This document shows, in pieces, positions 17,386 through 26,211 of a DNA stretch of 64,000 nucleotides (position 1 is the first letter of the stretch; each line of letters begins with the position of its first letter). The notes under the pieces are model-generated. The model saw only the letters and a list, made by a program, of their open reading frames with translations. It did not search any database and was not told the DNA's origin. The position numbers and the translations under genes were made by a program. This stretch comes from Pseudonocardia sp. ICBG1293. GTDB taxonomy: Bacteria; Actinomycetota; Actinomycetes; Mycobacteriales; Pseudonocardiaceae. The stretch is taken from NCBI RefSeq assembly GCF_020131355.1, contig NZ_JAHLEL010000014.1:1-64000 (forward strand), in the 5' to 3' direction.

Positions 17386-18571
17386 CGTCGCGGTCGAGCC
17401 AGGCCCGGACCTCGGCGGAGTCGGCGCCCAGCGGCGGGGGCGACCGGCGGTAGGACGGCGGGGTGAGCGACCAGTCGACCGGGTTGCGCACGGTCGGGGT
17501 CGCGGCGGCGTCGTCGGCCCGGACGACCGGGTCGAGGCCGAGCTCCTCGGCCAGGGCGACGCCGCCGTCGACGGAGTTGATCGGCCCGCAGGGCACGCCC
17601 GCCGCGGTGATCGCGTCGTACCACTCCTGGGCGGTGCGGGTGGCGAGGCGGGCGCGCAGCCGCTGCTCGATCTCCTCCCGACGGCCGATCCGGTCGGACA
17701 TGGTCGCGAACCTCGGGTCCTCCGCCATGGCCGGATCGCCGAGGACGGTCGCCAGCCTGCGGAACTGCCCGTCGTTCCCGGCGATGACGATGAGGTCGCC
17801 GTCCGCGGTGGGCATCGGCTGGTAGGGGAAGACACTGGGGTGGGCGTTGCCCATCCGGGTGCCGACCGCGCCCGCGGCCACATAGGCCTCGGTCTGGTTG
17901 ACCAGTGTGGACATCGCGACCGACAGCAGGTTCGTCTCGAGCAGCTGGCCCTGCCCGGTCCGCTCGCGGTGCCGCAGTGCCGCGGCGACCGCGAGTGCGG
18001 CGTGCAGGCCGGTGAGGACGTCGAACACGGCGACCCCCGCGCGGTACGGCGGACCGTCGGGCTCACCGGTCAGGCTCATCAGCCCGGAGACCGCCTGGAC
18101 CAGCAGGTCGTACCCGGCCAGGTGGGCGCCGCCGCGGGCGCCGAAGCCGGTGATCGAGCAGTACACGACCCGGGGGTTGTCGGCCGCGACGGTCGCGTGG
18201 TCCAGCCCGAACCGCGCCGCGCCGCCCGGCCGGAAGTTCTCGACGACGACGTCCGCCCGCCGCGCCAGCTCCCGGGCCGCCGCGAGGTCGTCCGGGTCGG
18301 CCAGGTCGAGCACCACCGACCGCTTGTTCCGGTTGATCGACAGGTAGTACGTGGAGACCTCGCCGTGCTCGGGGTCGTCGACCACCGGGGGCTTCCAGGT
18401 GCGGGTGTCGTCACCACCCGGTGCCTCGACCTTGACCACCGTCGCGCCGAGGTCGGCCAGCATCATCGTGGCGTAGGGCCCGGCGAGGACGCGGGAGAAG
18501 TCGGCGACCAACACCCCGTCCAGCGGTCCGCCGGTGGGGTCGTCGCCGAACGGGGAGTGATCCACGTCCAC
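17381..18571 (-). CDS. CaiB/BaiF-family CoA-transferase
   Basis: An intact class III CoA-transferase of about 396 residues: GPLDGVLVADFSRVLAGPYATMMLADLGATVVKVE near the start, SINRNKRSVVLDLADPDD, AGYDLLVQAVSGLMSLTG with the catalytic aspartate, and PCGPINSVDGGVALAEELG. It moves CoA between carboxylic acids. The start is uncertain: GTG 18571 and 18565 both precede the domain, while a GTG at 18628 would add a low-complexity extension. It is a second paralogue to the one at 3766 but is not in an obvious operon. Confidence 0.85.
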   Translation of the reverse strand: MDVDHSPFGDDPTGGPLDGVLVADFSRVLAGPYATMMLADLGATVVKVEAPGGDDTRTWKPPVVDDPEHGEVSTYYLSINRNKRSVVLDLADPDDLAAARELARRADVVVENFRPGGAARFGLDHATVAADNPRVVYCSITGFGARGGAHLAGYDLLVQAVSGLMSLTGEPDGPPYRAGVAVFDVLTGLHAALAVAAALRHRERTGQGQLLETNLLSVAMSTLVNQTEAYVAAGAVGTRMGNAHPSVFPYQPMPTADGDLIVIAGNDGQFRRLATVLGDPAMAEDPRFATMSDRIGRREEIEQRLRARLATRTAQEWYDAITAAGVPCGPINSVDGGVALAEELGLDPVVRADDAAATPTVRNPVDWSLTPPSYRRSPPPLGADSAEVRAWLDRDG

Positions 18572-18624
18572 CGACGCTAGCCCTGCTCCGGGGCCGGCGA
18601 CAGCGCGACACGACCCGTCACCTG

Positions 18625-18783
18625 TCACCCGAGCGAGAGCTGGATCTCCCCGTCGCGCACGGCGGCGTCGATGAAGGTCACCTCACCGCGGTGGCCCACC
18701 TCGACGGTGTAGAAGTCCGAGGCGGGCACGTCGTCCACGGTGAAGGTGCACACGCAGCCGTACCCGCTGCCGATCGCGCCGAC
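18625..18783 (-). pseudogene. C-terminal fragment of a small secreted-type protein
   Basis: A 52-codon frame, closed upstream by TGA, reads like the end of a real protein: YGCVCTFTVDDVPASDFY, then TVEVGHRGEVTFIDAAVRDG, ending EIQLSLG. The pattern resembles C-termini of small actinobacterial exported proteins. No start codon or binding site suits it, so it looks like a remnant or a gene cut by a frameshift. Confidence 0.4.
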
Positions 18784-18794
18784 TCAGGCGGCAC

Positions 18795-19181
18795 CTACCC
18801 GAGGTGGCCGTCGACGTAGAACCACCGTCCCTCCTCCCGGACGAACCGGCTGTGTTCGACCAGCACCCCGTCCGTCCGGTGAGCCCGGAACCCGACGGTC
18901 CCGGTGGTCTCGAACATCGACCCACCCGAGCGTGTCACGATCTCCAGCCCGGTCCACACCGAGCCCGGCTCCAGCCGCAGCCGGGGCGGCCGCGTCGACG
19001 GGTGCCAGGACGCCAGCAGGTGGGCGCGGTCCTCGCGGACGAAGGCGGTGTAGCGGCTGCGCATGAGGGCCTCCGCCGTCGGCGCGGGCCGCCCGTCGAG
19101 CACGGGGCCGCAGCAGGTCTGTTCGGGACGGCCGGTGCCGCAGGGACAGAGCACGGTCGACGAGGATGCCGCACCGCGCAT
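18795..19181 (-). CDS. YchJ-like UPF0225 protein
   Basis: This 128-residue protein has an N-terminal zinc-binding SEC-C-like motif, CPCGTGRPEQTCCGP, followed by the YchJ core ALMRSRYTAFVREDRAHLLASWHPSTRP and a C-terminal NTF2-like segment FVREEGRWFYVDGHLG. The family is widespread, zinc-binding and of unknown function. The ATG is 100 bp from the divergent BluB-CobT gene. Confidence 0.85.
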   Translation of the reverse strand: MRGAASSSTVLCPCGTGRPEQTCCGPVLDGRPAPTAEALMRSRYTAFVREDRAHLLASWHPSTRPPRLRLEPGSVWTGLEIVTRSGGSMFETTGTVGFRAHRTDGVLVEHSRFVREEGRWFYVDGHLG

Positions 19182-19281
19182 GTGAGGTCCCCGACCGCCC
19201 CGCCCGGACAGTTGACCACCTCGACGGACGTGTGGTCGTCTCATCCGTCGCCGTGCCGTGTACCGCAGGAGGAATGCCGAC

Positions 19282-21000
19282 GTGACGGACTTCTACGACG
19301 TCCTGCACTCCCGCCGCGACGTCCGCACCGGCTTCCGGCCCGACCCGGTCGACGACGAGGTCCTCACCCGCGTCCTGCAGGCCGCGCACGCCGCCCCGAG
19401 CGTCGGGTTCTCCCAGCCCTGGGACTTCGTCCTGGTCCGCGACGCGGGCGTCCGCGAGCGCGTGCACGCCCTCGTCTCCGCCCAGCGTGACCGTTACGCC
19501 GCGTCGCTGCCCGCCGTCCGCGCCGAGGCGCTGCGCGCGATCCGGGTGGAGGCGATCCGCGAGACCCCGCTGAACGTCGTCGTGACCGCCGACGCCACCC
19601 GCGGCGGCCGGCACACCCTCGGCCGCCACGAACGCCCCGAGATGGGCCCGTACTCCGCCGCGCTCGCGGTGCAGAACCTGTGGCTGGCCGCCCGCGCCGA
19701 GGGCCTCGGGGTCGGCTGGGTGTCGTTCTTCGGCGACGACGGCCTGACCGAGCTCGGCGCGCTGCTCGAGCTGCCCGCGCACGTCGAGGTCGTCGCCTAC
19801 CTGTGCGTCGGCCACGTCGACGCCTTCCCCGACCGCCCGGAGCTGGAGCAGCACGGCTGGGCCCGGCGCCGGCCGCTGGACTGGGCGGTGCACCAGGACA
19901 CCTGGGGGGCGCGGGGGCTGCCCGGCGCCGCCCCGGCGGCCCTGCTGGAGTCCACCGTGGATGCCGTCGCCCCGGTCGACGCGGCGGCCCGCTCGGCGGC
20001 CCGCGACCGGCTCGACCGGATGACCAAGCCGCGCGGCGCGCTCGGCCGGGTCGAGGACGTCGCCGTCGTGCTGGCCGGGATCGCCGGGGCCGAGGTGCCG
20101 CCGGTGCCGTCCCCGGCCGCCGTGGCGGTCTTCGCGGGCGACCACGGCGTGCACGCCCAGGGTGTCACCCCTTGGCCGCAGGAGGTCACCGCGCAGATGG
20201 TCGCGAACTTCACCGCGGGCGGGGCCGTGGTGAACGCCTTCGCCCGCCAGCTCGGCGCCGAGGTGCTCGTCGTCGACGTCGGGGTGGCCGCCGAGCTCGA
20301 CCCGGTGCCCGGCCTGCTGCCGCGCAAGGTCGCCCGCGGCACCGCCGACATGACCGCCGGCCCGGCGCTGACCCGCGAGCAGGCCCGGGCCGCGCTCGAG
20401 CACGGCATCGAGGTCGCCCGCGACCTGGTGGCCGCCGGGAACCGCTGCCTGCTCACCGGAGACATGGGCATCGCCAACACCACCGCCGCCGCCGCGCTGG
20501 TGTGCGCGTTCACCGGGGCCGACCCGGCCGTCGCGACCGGACGCGGCACCGGCGTCGACGACGAGACCCTGGCCCGCAAGACCGGCGTCGTGCGCCGTGC
20601 CCTGGAGCTGCACCGACCGGACCCGGCCGACCCGCTCGGGGTGCTCGCCGCCGTCGGCGGGCTAGAACATGCGGGGCTGGCCGGGTTCGTCCTGGGCGCC
20701 GCCGCGCTGCGCACCCCCGTGGTGCTCGACGGCGTCATCGCCGGGGCCGCGGCGCTGGTCGCAGCCGCGTTCGCCCCGGCCGTGGCCGGCTACTGCCTGG
20801 CCGGGCACCGCTCGGCCGAGCCGGGCGGCGCGCTCGCCCTGGACCATCTCGGCCTCCCGGCGTTGCTGGAGCTCGACATGCGCCTGGGCGAGGGCACCGG
20901 GGCACTGCTCGCGCTGCCGGTCCTGCAGGGCGCGGCCCGGGCGATGGCCGACGTCGCCACCTTCGACGCCGCCGGGGTCACGGACAAGACCGGTGGGTGA
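19282..21000 (+). CDS. BluB-CobT fusion: DMB synthase and NaMN:DMB phosphoribosyltransferase
   Basis: A 572-residue fusion. Residues 1 to about 215 are BluB (FYDVLHSRRDVRTGF, APSVGFSQPWDFVLV, HERPEMGPYSAALAVQNLWLAARAEG), the flavin-destructase that makes 5,6-dimethylbenzimidazole from reduced FMN. From about residue 230 the protein is CobT (RLDRMTKPRGALGRVE, VFAGDHGVHAQGV, LTGDMGIANTTAAAAL, ELDMRLGEGTGALL, with the catalytic Glu of RLGEGTGA). CobT joins DMB to nicotinate mononucleotide to give alpha-ribazole phosphate. The start is the GTG placed 9 bases after AGGAGG. The gene overlaps cobL by 8 bases. No cobalamin riboswitch is seen in the 100-bp leader. Confidence 0.93.
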   Translation: MTDFYDVLHSRRDVRTGFRPDPVDDEVLTRVLQAAHAAPSVGFSQPWDFVLVRDAGVRERVHALVSAQRDRYAASLPAVRAEALRAIRVEAIRETPLNVVVTADATRGGRHTLGRHERPEMGPYSAALAVQNLWLAARAEGLGVGWVSFFGDDGLTELGALLELPAHVEVVAYLCVGHVDAFPDRPELEQHGWARRRPLDWAVHQDTWGARGLPGAAPAALLESTVDAVAPVDAAARSAARDRLDRMTKPRGALGRVEDVAVVLAGIAGAEVPPVPSPAAVAVFAGDHGVHAQGVTPWPQEVTAQMVANFTAGGAVVNAFARQLGAEVLVVDVGVAAELDPVPGLLPRKVARGTADMTAGPALTREQARAALEHGIEVARDLVAAGNRCLLTGDMGIANTTAAAALVCAFTGADPAVATGRGTGVDDETLARKTGVVRRALELHRPDPADPLGVLAAVGGLEHAGLAGFVLGAAALRTPVVLDGVIAGAAALVAAAFAPAVAGYCLAGHRSAEPGGALALDHLGLPALLELDMRLGEGTGALLALPVLQGAARAMADVATFDAAGVTDKTGG

Positions 21001-22204
21001 CCCGCTCACCGTCGTCGGGGTCGGCGCCGACGGCTGGGCCGGGCTGCCGGAGACCCACCGCGACGCGCTGCGCGACGCCGAGGTGCTGCTCGGCGGGCCC
21101 CGCCAGCTCGACCTGCTGCCCGCCGACGTGGCGGGGGAGCGGCGGGCGTGGCCGTCGCCGCTGGTCCCGGCGCTGCCGGGGATCCTCGACTCGCTCGCCG
21201 ACCGCCGCGTCGCCGTGCTCGCCTCCGGCGACCCGATGTTCTTCGGGATCGGCGCCACCCTCGCCCGGGTCGCCGGGCCGGACCGGCTGCGGGTGCTGAC
21301 CCACCCGTCGTCGGTGGCGCTGACCTGCGCCCGGCTGGGCTGGGGCTCGGAGCACGTGGCGGTACTGAGCGTCGTCGGCCGCCCGCTCGACGCGCTGCGC
21401 CGCGCGCTGGCCCCGGGCGCCCGGCTGGTCGTGCTCTCGGCCGGGGCCGGGTCACCCACCGAGATCGCCGCGCTGCTCGCCGGCGCCGGCTGGGGCGGCT
21501 CGCGGATGACGGTGCTGGAGCGGCTCGGCGCGCCCGACGAGCGCCGGGTGTCCGCCACCGCCGCGACCTGGCGGGGCGACGCGGACGCGCTGAACGTCGT
21601 CGCGCTCGAGTGCGTCCCCGACGCCGGGCTGGTCCCGCCGGGGGAGACGCCCGGCCTGCCCGACGACACCTACGACCACGACGGCCAGCTGACCAAGCGC
21701 GAGGTCCGCGCCGTCACCCTCGCCCACCTCGCGCCGCGCGCCGGGGAGCTGCTGTGGGACGTCGGAGCCGGGTCCGGGTCGATCGGGATCGAGTGGATGC
21801 GGGCGCACCCGCGGTGCCGCGCGATCGCCGTCGAGACCCGGCCCGAGCGCGCCGACCGGGTCGCCGCCAACGCCGCGGCGCTCGGTGTCCCCGGCCTGCG
21901 GGTGGTGACCGGATCCGCGCCGGACGTGCTGGCCGGGCTGGAACGTCCCGACGTCGTGTTCGTCGGGGGCGGACTGACCCGCGACGGTGTGCTCGACGCC
22001 TGCCTGGCGGCACTGCGTCCGGGCGGGCGCCTGGTCGCGAACGCGGTGACGACGGCGACCGAGGCGGCGCTGGCCGCCGCGCACGCCGACCACGGCGGGG
22101 ACCTGGTGCGGGTGCAGGTCGCCCGCGCCGTCCCGGTCGGTGGCTTCCACGGATGGCGTCCCGCCATGCCCGTGACCCTGTGGAGCTGGAGGAACGCGCT
22201 GTGA
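20993..22204 (+). CDS. cobL: Precorrin-6Y C5,15-methyltransferase (decarboxylating)
   Basis: The 403-residue protein combines a CbiE-type methyltransferase domain (LTVVGVGADGWAGL to about residue 200, with SGDPMFFGIGA) and a CbiT-type domain starting DHDGQLTKREVRAVTLAHL, with the SAM-binding loop LLWDVGAGSGSIGIEW. It methylates C5 and C15 of the corrin ring and removes the acetate carboxyl in the aerobic cobalamin route. GTG 20993 overlaps the BluB-CobT stop by 8 bases and cobM starts 10 bases after its stop. Confidence 0.93.
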   Translation: MGDPLTVVGVGADGWAGLPETHRDALRDAEVLLGGPRQLDLLPADVAGERRAWPSPLVPALPGILDSLADRRVAVLASGDPMFFGIGATLARVAGPDRLRVLTHPSSVALTCARLGWGSEHVAVLSVVGRPLDALRRALAPGARLVVLSAGAGSPTEIAALLAGAGWGGSRMTVLERLGAPDERRVSATAATWRGDADALNVVALECVPDAGLVPPGETPGLPDDTYDHDGQLTKREVRAVTLAHLAPRAGELLWDVGAGSGSIGIEWMRAHPRCRAIAVETRPERADRVAANAAALGVPGLRVVTGSAPDVLAGLERPDVVFVGGGLTRDGVLDACLAALRPGGRLVANAVTTATEAALAAAHADHGGDLVRVQVARAVPVGGFHGWRPAMPVTLWSWRNAL

Positions 22205-22214
22205 GGGCTGAACC

Positions 22215-22958
22215 GTGACGGTGCACTTCATCGGGGCCGGACCCGGTGCGGTCGACCTGCTGACCCTGCGCGCCCGCGACCTCATCGCGGGCGCGCCGGT
22301 CTGCCTCTACGCGGGCAGCCTGGTGCCGCCGGAGATGCTGGAGATCTGCCCGCCCGGCGCCCGCACCGTCGACACCGCGCTGATGACCCTCGACGAGATC
22401 ACGGGCGAGATGGTGCGCGCGCACCGGCACGGGCTCGACGTCGCCCGCCTCGCCTCGGGGGACCCGTCGGTGTTCTCGGCGATGGCCGAGCAGATGCGCC
22501 GCCTGGAGGCCGAGGGCGTGCCCTACGACGTGTGCCCCGGCGTCCCCGCCTACGCGGCGGCGGCCGCGGCGCTGGGCCGCGAGCTCACCGTCCCCACGGT
22601 CGCCCAGACCGTCACCCTCACCCGGATCGCGGCGCGGGCGACCCCGATGCCGGAGAACGAGGGACTGGACAGGCTGGGCGCCGCCGGCGGCACCGTGGTG
22701 CTGCACCTGGCCGTGCACCGGATCGCCGAGGTCGTCGACGCGCTCGCCCCGTCCTACGGCGGCGACTGTCCGGCCGCGGTGGTGGCGCACGCCTCCCGCG
22801 CCCACGAGATCGTGCTGCGCGGGACCCTGGAGCAGATGCCCAAGGCGGTCGACGAGGCCGGGATCCAGCGTACGGCCGTGATCATCGTGGGGGAGGCGCT
22901 CGCGGCCCGGCACTTCCCGGACTCCCACCTGTACAGCGCGGACCGCTGCCGGAGCTGA
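22215..22958 (+). CDS. cobM: Precorrin-4 C11-methyltransferase
   Basis: A 247-residue SAM-dependent uroporphyrin-III methyltransferase-fold enzyme: VHFIGAGPGAVDLLTLRARDLI, CLYAGSLVPPEML, ARLASGDPSVFSAMAEQM and VCPGVPAYAAAAAALGRELTVP are the CobM/CbiF signature blocks. It adds the C11 methyl of the corrin ring. It is the third gene of the cobalamin run; the remaining pathway genes are not in the window. Confidence 0.93.
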   Translation: MTVHFIGAGPGAVDLLTLRARDLIAGAPVCLYAGSLVPPEMLEICPPGARTVDTALMTLDEITGEMVRAHRHGLDVARLASGDPSVFSAMAEQMRRLEAEGVPYDVCPGVPAYAAAAAALGRELTVPTVAQTVTLTRIAARATPMPENEGLDRLGAAGGTVVLHLAVHRIAEVVDALAPSYGGDCPAAVVAHASRAHEIVLRGTLEQMPKAVDEAGIQRTAVIIVGEALAARHFPDSHLYSADRCRS

Positions 22959-23099
22959 CGCGGCAGGAGCCGTTCGTCGTCCGTTCGCCGCGGGGAAGTG
23001 CCCCCCGGGCGCGCGAAGATCATCGGTGCACGGCGCACGTGGCCCACTGGATGCACCCGATCGGATGATCGGGGCGTCGGTCGGTGGGAGGAACCAGTC

Positions 23100-23776
23100 G
23101 TGCACATCAGAAGTGTCGTCACCGGGATCGCGGCCGCGGTCGGCATCGCGCTGGCGGGCGTCGTCGCCGCCCCACGGCGGGTGCCGCTCCCGCCCCGCCG
23201 ACCGGGTGCCCGCAGATCGAGACGATCGGGGTCCGCGGCAGCACCGAGGCCCAGGGCGGCGGCAGCATCGCGGGCCCGCAGGCCTCGTCGATCCAGTCGC
23301 GGTCCGCACAGACCGTCCGGACCCACGACCTGGTCTACCCGGCGTCGCTGGGCAACTACACGAGCAGCGTGCGCCAGGGGGTCTCCGCGCTGCGCAGCAG
23401 GCTGGCGGCGACCTCCGCGCAGTGCCCGTCCACCCGGTTCGTGCTGATCGGCTACTCGCAGGGCGCCCAGGTCATCGGGGACACCCTGGCCGGCGGCGGC
23501 GTGCCCGGCGCCGACCGCATCCCGGCGGTGCTGCTCTTCGGCGACCCGACGTTCAACGGCCGCGAGAGCTACAACACCGGCAGCTATTCCGCGGCCCGCA
23601 ACGGCGTGTTCGCGCGCTCGCGCGGCGCGCTGTCGGCCTACGCCTCGTCGATCCGCTCCTACTGCAACGCCACCGACAACTTCTGTCAGCGCGGGGCGAG
23701 CGGCGCGGGCCACTACCGCTACGCGAGCGACCGGACCGCCGCCACCACGTTCGCCGTGCAGCGGATCGGCGGCTGA
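23100..23776 (+). pseudogene. Secreted cutinase-like hydrolase, frameshifted after the signal peptide
   Basis: GTG 23100, eight bases after GGGAGG, opens a signal peptide (SVVTGIAAAVGIALAGVVAA). The mature cutinase follows in another frame: GCPQIETIGVRGSTEAQ, the nucleophile elbow LIGYSQGAQV, the catalytic Asp region YCNATDNFCQ and the catalytic His in GAGHYRYAS. One missing C in the C4 run at 23170-23173 would join the two and give about 225 residues. The fold is a cysteine-linked alpha/beta hydrolase acting outside the cell on esters such as lipids or polyesters. It is convergent with the amino-sugar operon. Confidence 0.8.
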
Positions 23777-23778
23777 GT

Positions 23779-23820
23779 CCGGCCCGGTGCCCCGACCGAC
23801 ACGGGGACGTCCGCGGCCGG
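23779..23820. terminator. Bidirectional hairpin between convergent genes
   Basis: An inner stem CCCCG/CGGGG with loop ACCGACA sits inside an outer CCGGCC (23779-23784)/GGCCGG (23815-23820) pairing. It lies exactly between the stops of the cutinase-like gene and the amino-sugar operon, where a shared terminator is expected. No T-run is present, as is common in high-GC actinobacteria. Confidence 0.5.
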
Positions 23821-23827
23821 TGTCGAC

Positions 23828-25096
23828 TCAGGAGCCGATGCCGGCCGCAGCCCGTACCGCCGCGTCGGCGACCCGCTCGGCCGATCCCGGGGCGAACCGG
23901 CCCGGCATTCCGTAGTAGCGGTGCGCGTCGAGGACCTCGTACCCCCCGAGGGGGTACTCGTCGACGGTCGGGAGGTAGCCCGGCACCCCGTTCGAGTACC
24001 CGATCACGACCACGGGGCGTTCGGCGGTGGCGGCGAGCCGGGCCCGGACCGTGGCGGCGGTGGCCGCGAACGGCTCCCCGGGCAGCGCGACGAGGGTCAC
24101 CGGGCCCCAGCTCAGCACGGTGACGTCACCGGCCCAGGTCCGCGGCGCGTCGACGGGCACCGCGCGTGCCCAGTCGGCCCAGCACCGGTACAGCGCATCG
24201 GCGGCGGGGTCGGCGCCGGCCCGCGCCGCCGACCAGCGTGCGGCCGCTCTGCGTCGCTCCGCGGGTCCGTCGACCTCGAGATCGAGGAGAACCGGCACCG
24301 AACGGCCCCCGACCGAGCCGGGCGACGACCCGTGGGCGGGCACGGCTCGCAGCGCGGCGTCGGCCACCCGGGCGCCGGCCCGCGCGGAGGCGGCGAAGGT
24401 GCGGTCCGCGGACGTCGCGGTGCGGAAGGAGTCGGCCGCCCCGTGGCCGGTGTTCACGTCCCCCGCACAGCCGGTCGCGTGGAGCACGGTCGTGGCGAGC
24501 GTGCGTTCGAGCCGGCCGCGGACCACGGCCGGGTAGTCGGCGGTGAGCAGGGTGTTGTGCGGTCCGAGCACCACAGGGTGGCAGGCATGGGACACCAGCA
24601 CGGCGAGGGTCGTCCCGTCGTCCCGGACGAACCGGACGACGGGCAGGTCCCGGTCGACCGGGCCGTCGGGCCGCCTGCGGTTGCGGGCGACGCCGGGGTC
24701 GGTCCCGACCCCGGCGAGGACCAGCACGTCCTCGCGCCGCCCGGCGGCGGCCCGCACCGCGTCGACGCAGGCCTGCTCGACCGTCGCGAGCCAGCGTGGA
24801 TCCGGGTCACCACCCAGCCGCCCGGGCATGCTCGCCGGCCCGCCGTGGGTGTGCGTAGCGTGCACGACCACGTGCGGCGCGAGGTCGGCGCACCGGTCGC
24901 GCACCCGGCGGCACAGGGTCTCGTGCAGGCCGACGACGTCCACGGTCACCAGGGCGGTGTCCCCGACGCACAGCGCGCGCACGCTCAGCACGTCGTGCAC
25001 GCCGGACGCCGGCGCGGTGCGGACGGCGAATCCGGACAGGGGCGTGCCCGGTCCGGGGGTGATGTCGAGGACGGCGACCCCGGCCCGCACGGTCAT
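23828..25096 (-). CDS. Neutral/alkaline ceramidase-like hydrolase
   Basis: The 422-residue product matches the neutral-ceramidase N-terminal domain family: VAVLDITPGPGTPLSGFAVR, VVHATHTHGGPASMPG (metal-binding HxHxG type), NRRRPDGPVDRDLPVVRF, SHACHPVVLGPHNTLLTADYP and HATGCAGDVNT. These zinc amidases cleave N-acyl bonds. Unlike secreted ceramidases, it has no signal peptide and lacks the C-terminal Ig-like domain, so it is probably cytoplasmic. It is the last gene of the operon and its ATG overlaps the nagA stop. An N-acyl amino-sugar derivative is a plausible but unproven substrate. Confidence 0.8.
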   Translation of the reverse strand: MTVRAGVAVLDITPGPGTPLSGFAVRTAPASGVHDVLSVRALCVGDTALVTVDVVGLHETLCRRVRDRCADLAPHVVVHATHTHGGPASMPGRLGGDPDPRWLATVEQACVDAVRAAAGRREDVLVLAGVGTDPGVARNRRRPDGPVDRDLPVVRFVRDDGTTLAVLVSHACHPVVLGPHNTLLTADYPAVVRGRLERTLATTVLHATGCAGDVNTGHGAADSFRTATSADRTFAASARAGARVADAALRAVPAHGSSPGSVGGRSVPVLLDLEVDGPAERRRAAARWSAARAGADPAADALYRCWADWARAVPVDAPRTWAGDVTVLSWGPVTLVALPGEPFAATAATVRARLAATAERPVVVIGYSNGVPGYLPTVDEYPLGGYEVLDAHRYYGMPGRFAPGSAERVADAAVRAAAGIGS

Positions 25097-26211
25097 CGCA
25101 CCGGCTCCCCGTCCGCGATCACCTCGACGACCGTCGTGTGCTCCGGGTCGTCCGCGATCCGGAGCAGGTCGGCCGGGGTGCCCGGAACGAGCAGGCCGCG
25201 GCCGCCGGCGAACCGGCCGGGCGACGCCGTCGCTAGCCGGAGGGCGTCGGCCAGGGTCAGACCGGCGTCGCGGCGCGCCGTCGCCACGCACTCGGCGAGG
25301 CAGCGCGCCGCCCCGGCGAGGTACGGGGTGCCGAGCTCGGCCAGACGCCCCTCGGCGGACAGCTCGACCCGGCCACCCACCGGGGTCGTGTACTCACCCG
25401 GCGGGAGCCCGGCGAGCGCGACCGAGTCGGAGACCAGGAACGAGCGCTCCGGCCCCTTGGCCCGCAGCATGGCGCGCAGCGTGTCGGGCGGCAGGTGGTG
25501 ACCGTCGGCGATGAACCCGGCGCTGAGCCGGTCGTCGGCGAGCTGGGCCCACAGGTGGTTGGGGTGGCGGGGGAGCAGGGCGTGCGCGCCGTTGCCCAGG
25601 TGGGTCGACAGGCTCGCACCGGCGTCCGCCGCGGCGTGGATCTGCTCGGGGGAGGCGCCGGTGTGCCCGATCGCGACCAGCACCCCGCGCGCGGTCGCGT
25701 CGGCGACGAACGCGGACGTACCGGGGTGGTGCGGCGAGAGCGTGACCATCCCGACCAGCCCGTCGCAGGCGGTCTGCCAGCGCTCCAGCTCGGCGGTGTC
25801 GGGCGGGCGCACCTGGTCGGCCGGGTGCACGCCGCGCGGCCCGTCCTCGACCGCGATGAACGGGCCCTCCACGTGCACGTAGGGGATCGCGCGGGCGACC
25901 GCCCGCAGCGCGCGGGTGATGGCCGCCTCGGACGCGGTGATCACCGTCGGCACGACCGTGGTCGTGCCGACCGCGGCCAGCGCGCGGACCAGCGCGCGGA
26001 CCTCACCGGGCTCCACGGACTCACCGTTGACGTCGTACCCGGCGTAGCCGTTGACCTGCAGGTCCACCAGGCCGGGGGCGAGCAGGACCGGGTCGGTGCC
26101 CGGCGCGGGTGTCCACGGACGCACCGCGGACACCCGTCCGTCCTCGACGGTGATCTCGATGGTCCGACCGGTCAGGGCGTCCCGTCCGCGCACCGTACGT
26201 GCGGTGCTCAC
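25093..26211 (-). CDS. nagA: N-acetylglucosamine-6-phosphate deacetylase
   Basis: An amidohydrolase of 372 residues with LAPGLVDLQVNGYAGYDVN, AVGTTTVVPTVITA, IPYVHVEGPFI, ERWQTAC..GMVTLSPHHP, AIGHTGASPEQI, STHLGNGAHA, AGFIADGHHLPP and FLVSDSVALAGLPPGEY. The metal-binding Glu and His residues and the catalytic Asp of VSDSVAL are all present. It removes acetate from GlcNAc-6-P. It sits between the SIS-protein and the ceramidase-like gene with 4-base overlaps on both sides. No GlcNAc kinase is in the operon. Confidence 0.9.
   Translation of the reverse strand: MSTARTVRGRDALTGRTIEITVEDGRVSAVRPWTPAPGTDPVLLAPGLVDLQVNGYAGYDVNGESVEPGEVRALVRALAAVGTTTVVPTVITASEAAITRALRAVARAIPYVHVEGPFIAVEDGPRGVHPADQVRPPDTAELERWQTACDGLVGMVTLSPHHPGTSAFVADATARGVLVAIGHTGASPEQIHAAADAGASLSTHLGNGAHALLPRHPNHLWAQLADDRLSAGFIADGHHLPPDTLRAMLRAKGPERSFLVSDSVALAGLPPGEYTTPVGGRVELSAEGRLAELGTPYLAGAARCLAECVATARRDAGLTLADALRLATASPGRFAGGRGLLVPGTPADLLRIADDPEHTTVVEVIADGEPVR

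Noticed and set aside
19182..19281. Cobalamin riboswitch before the BluB-CobT gene
   Set aside because: The leader is only 100 bp and shows no B12-box-like sequence or the required fold.
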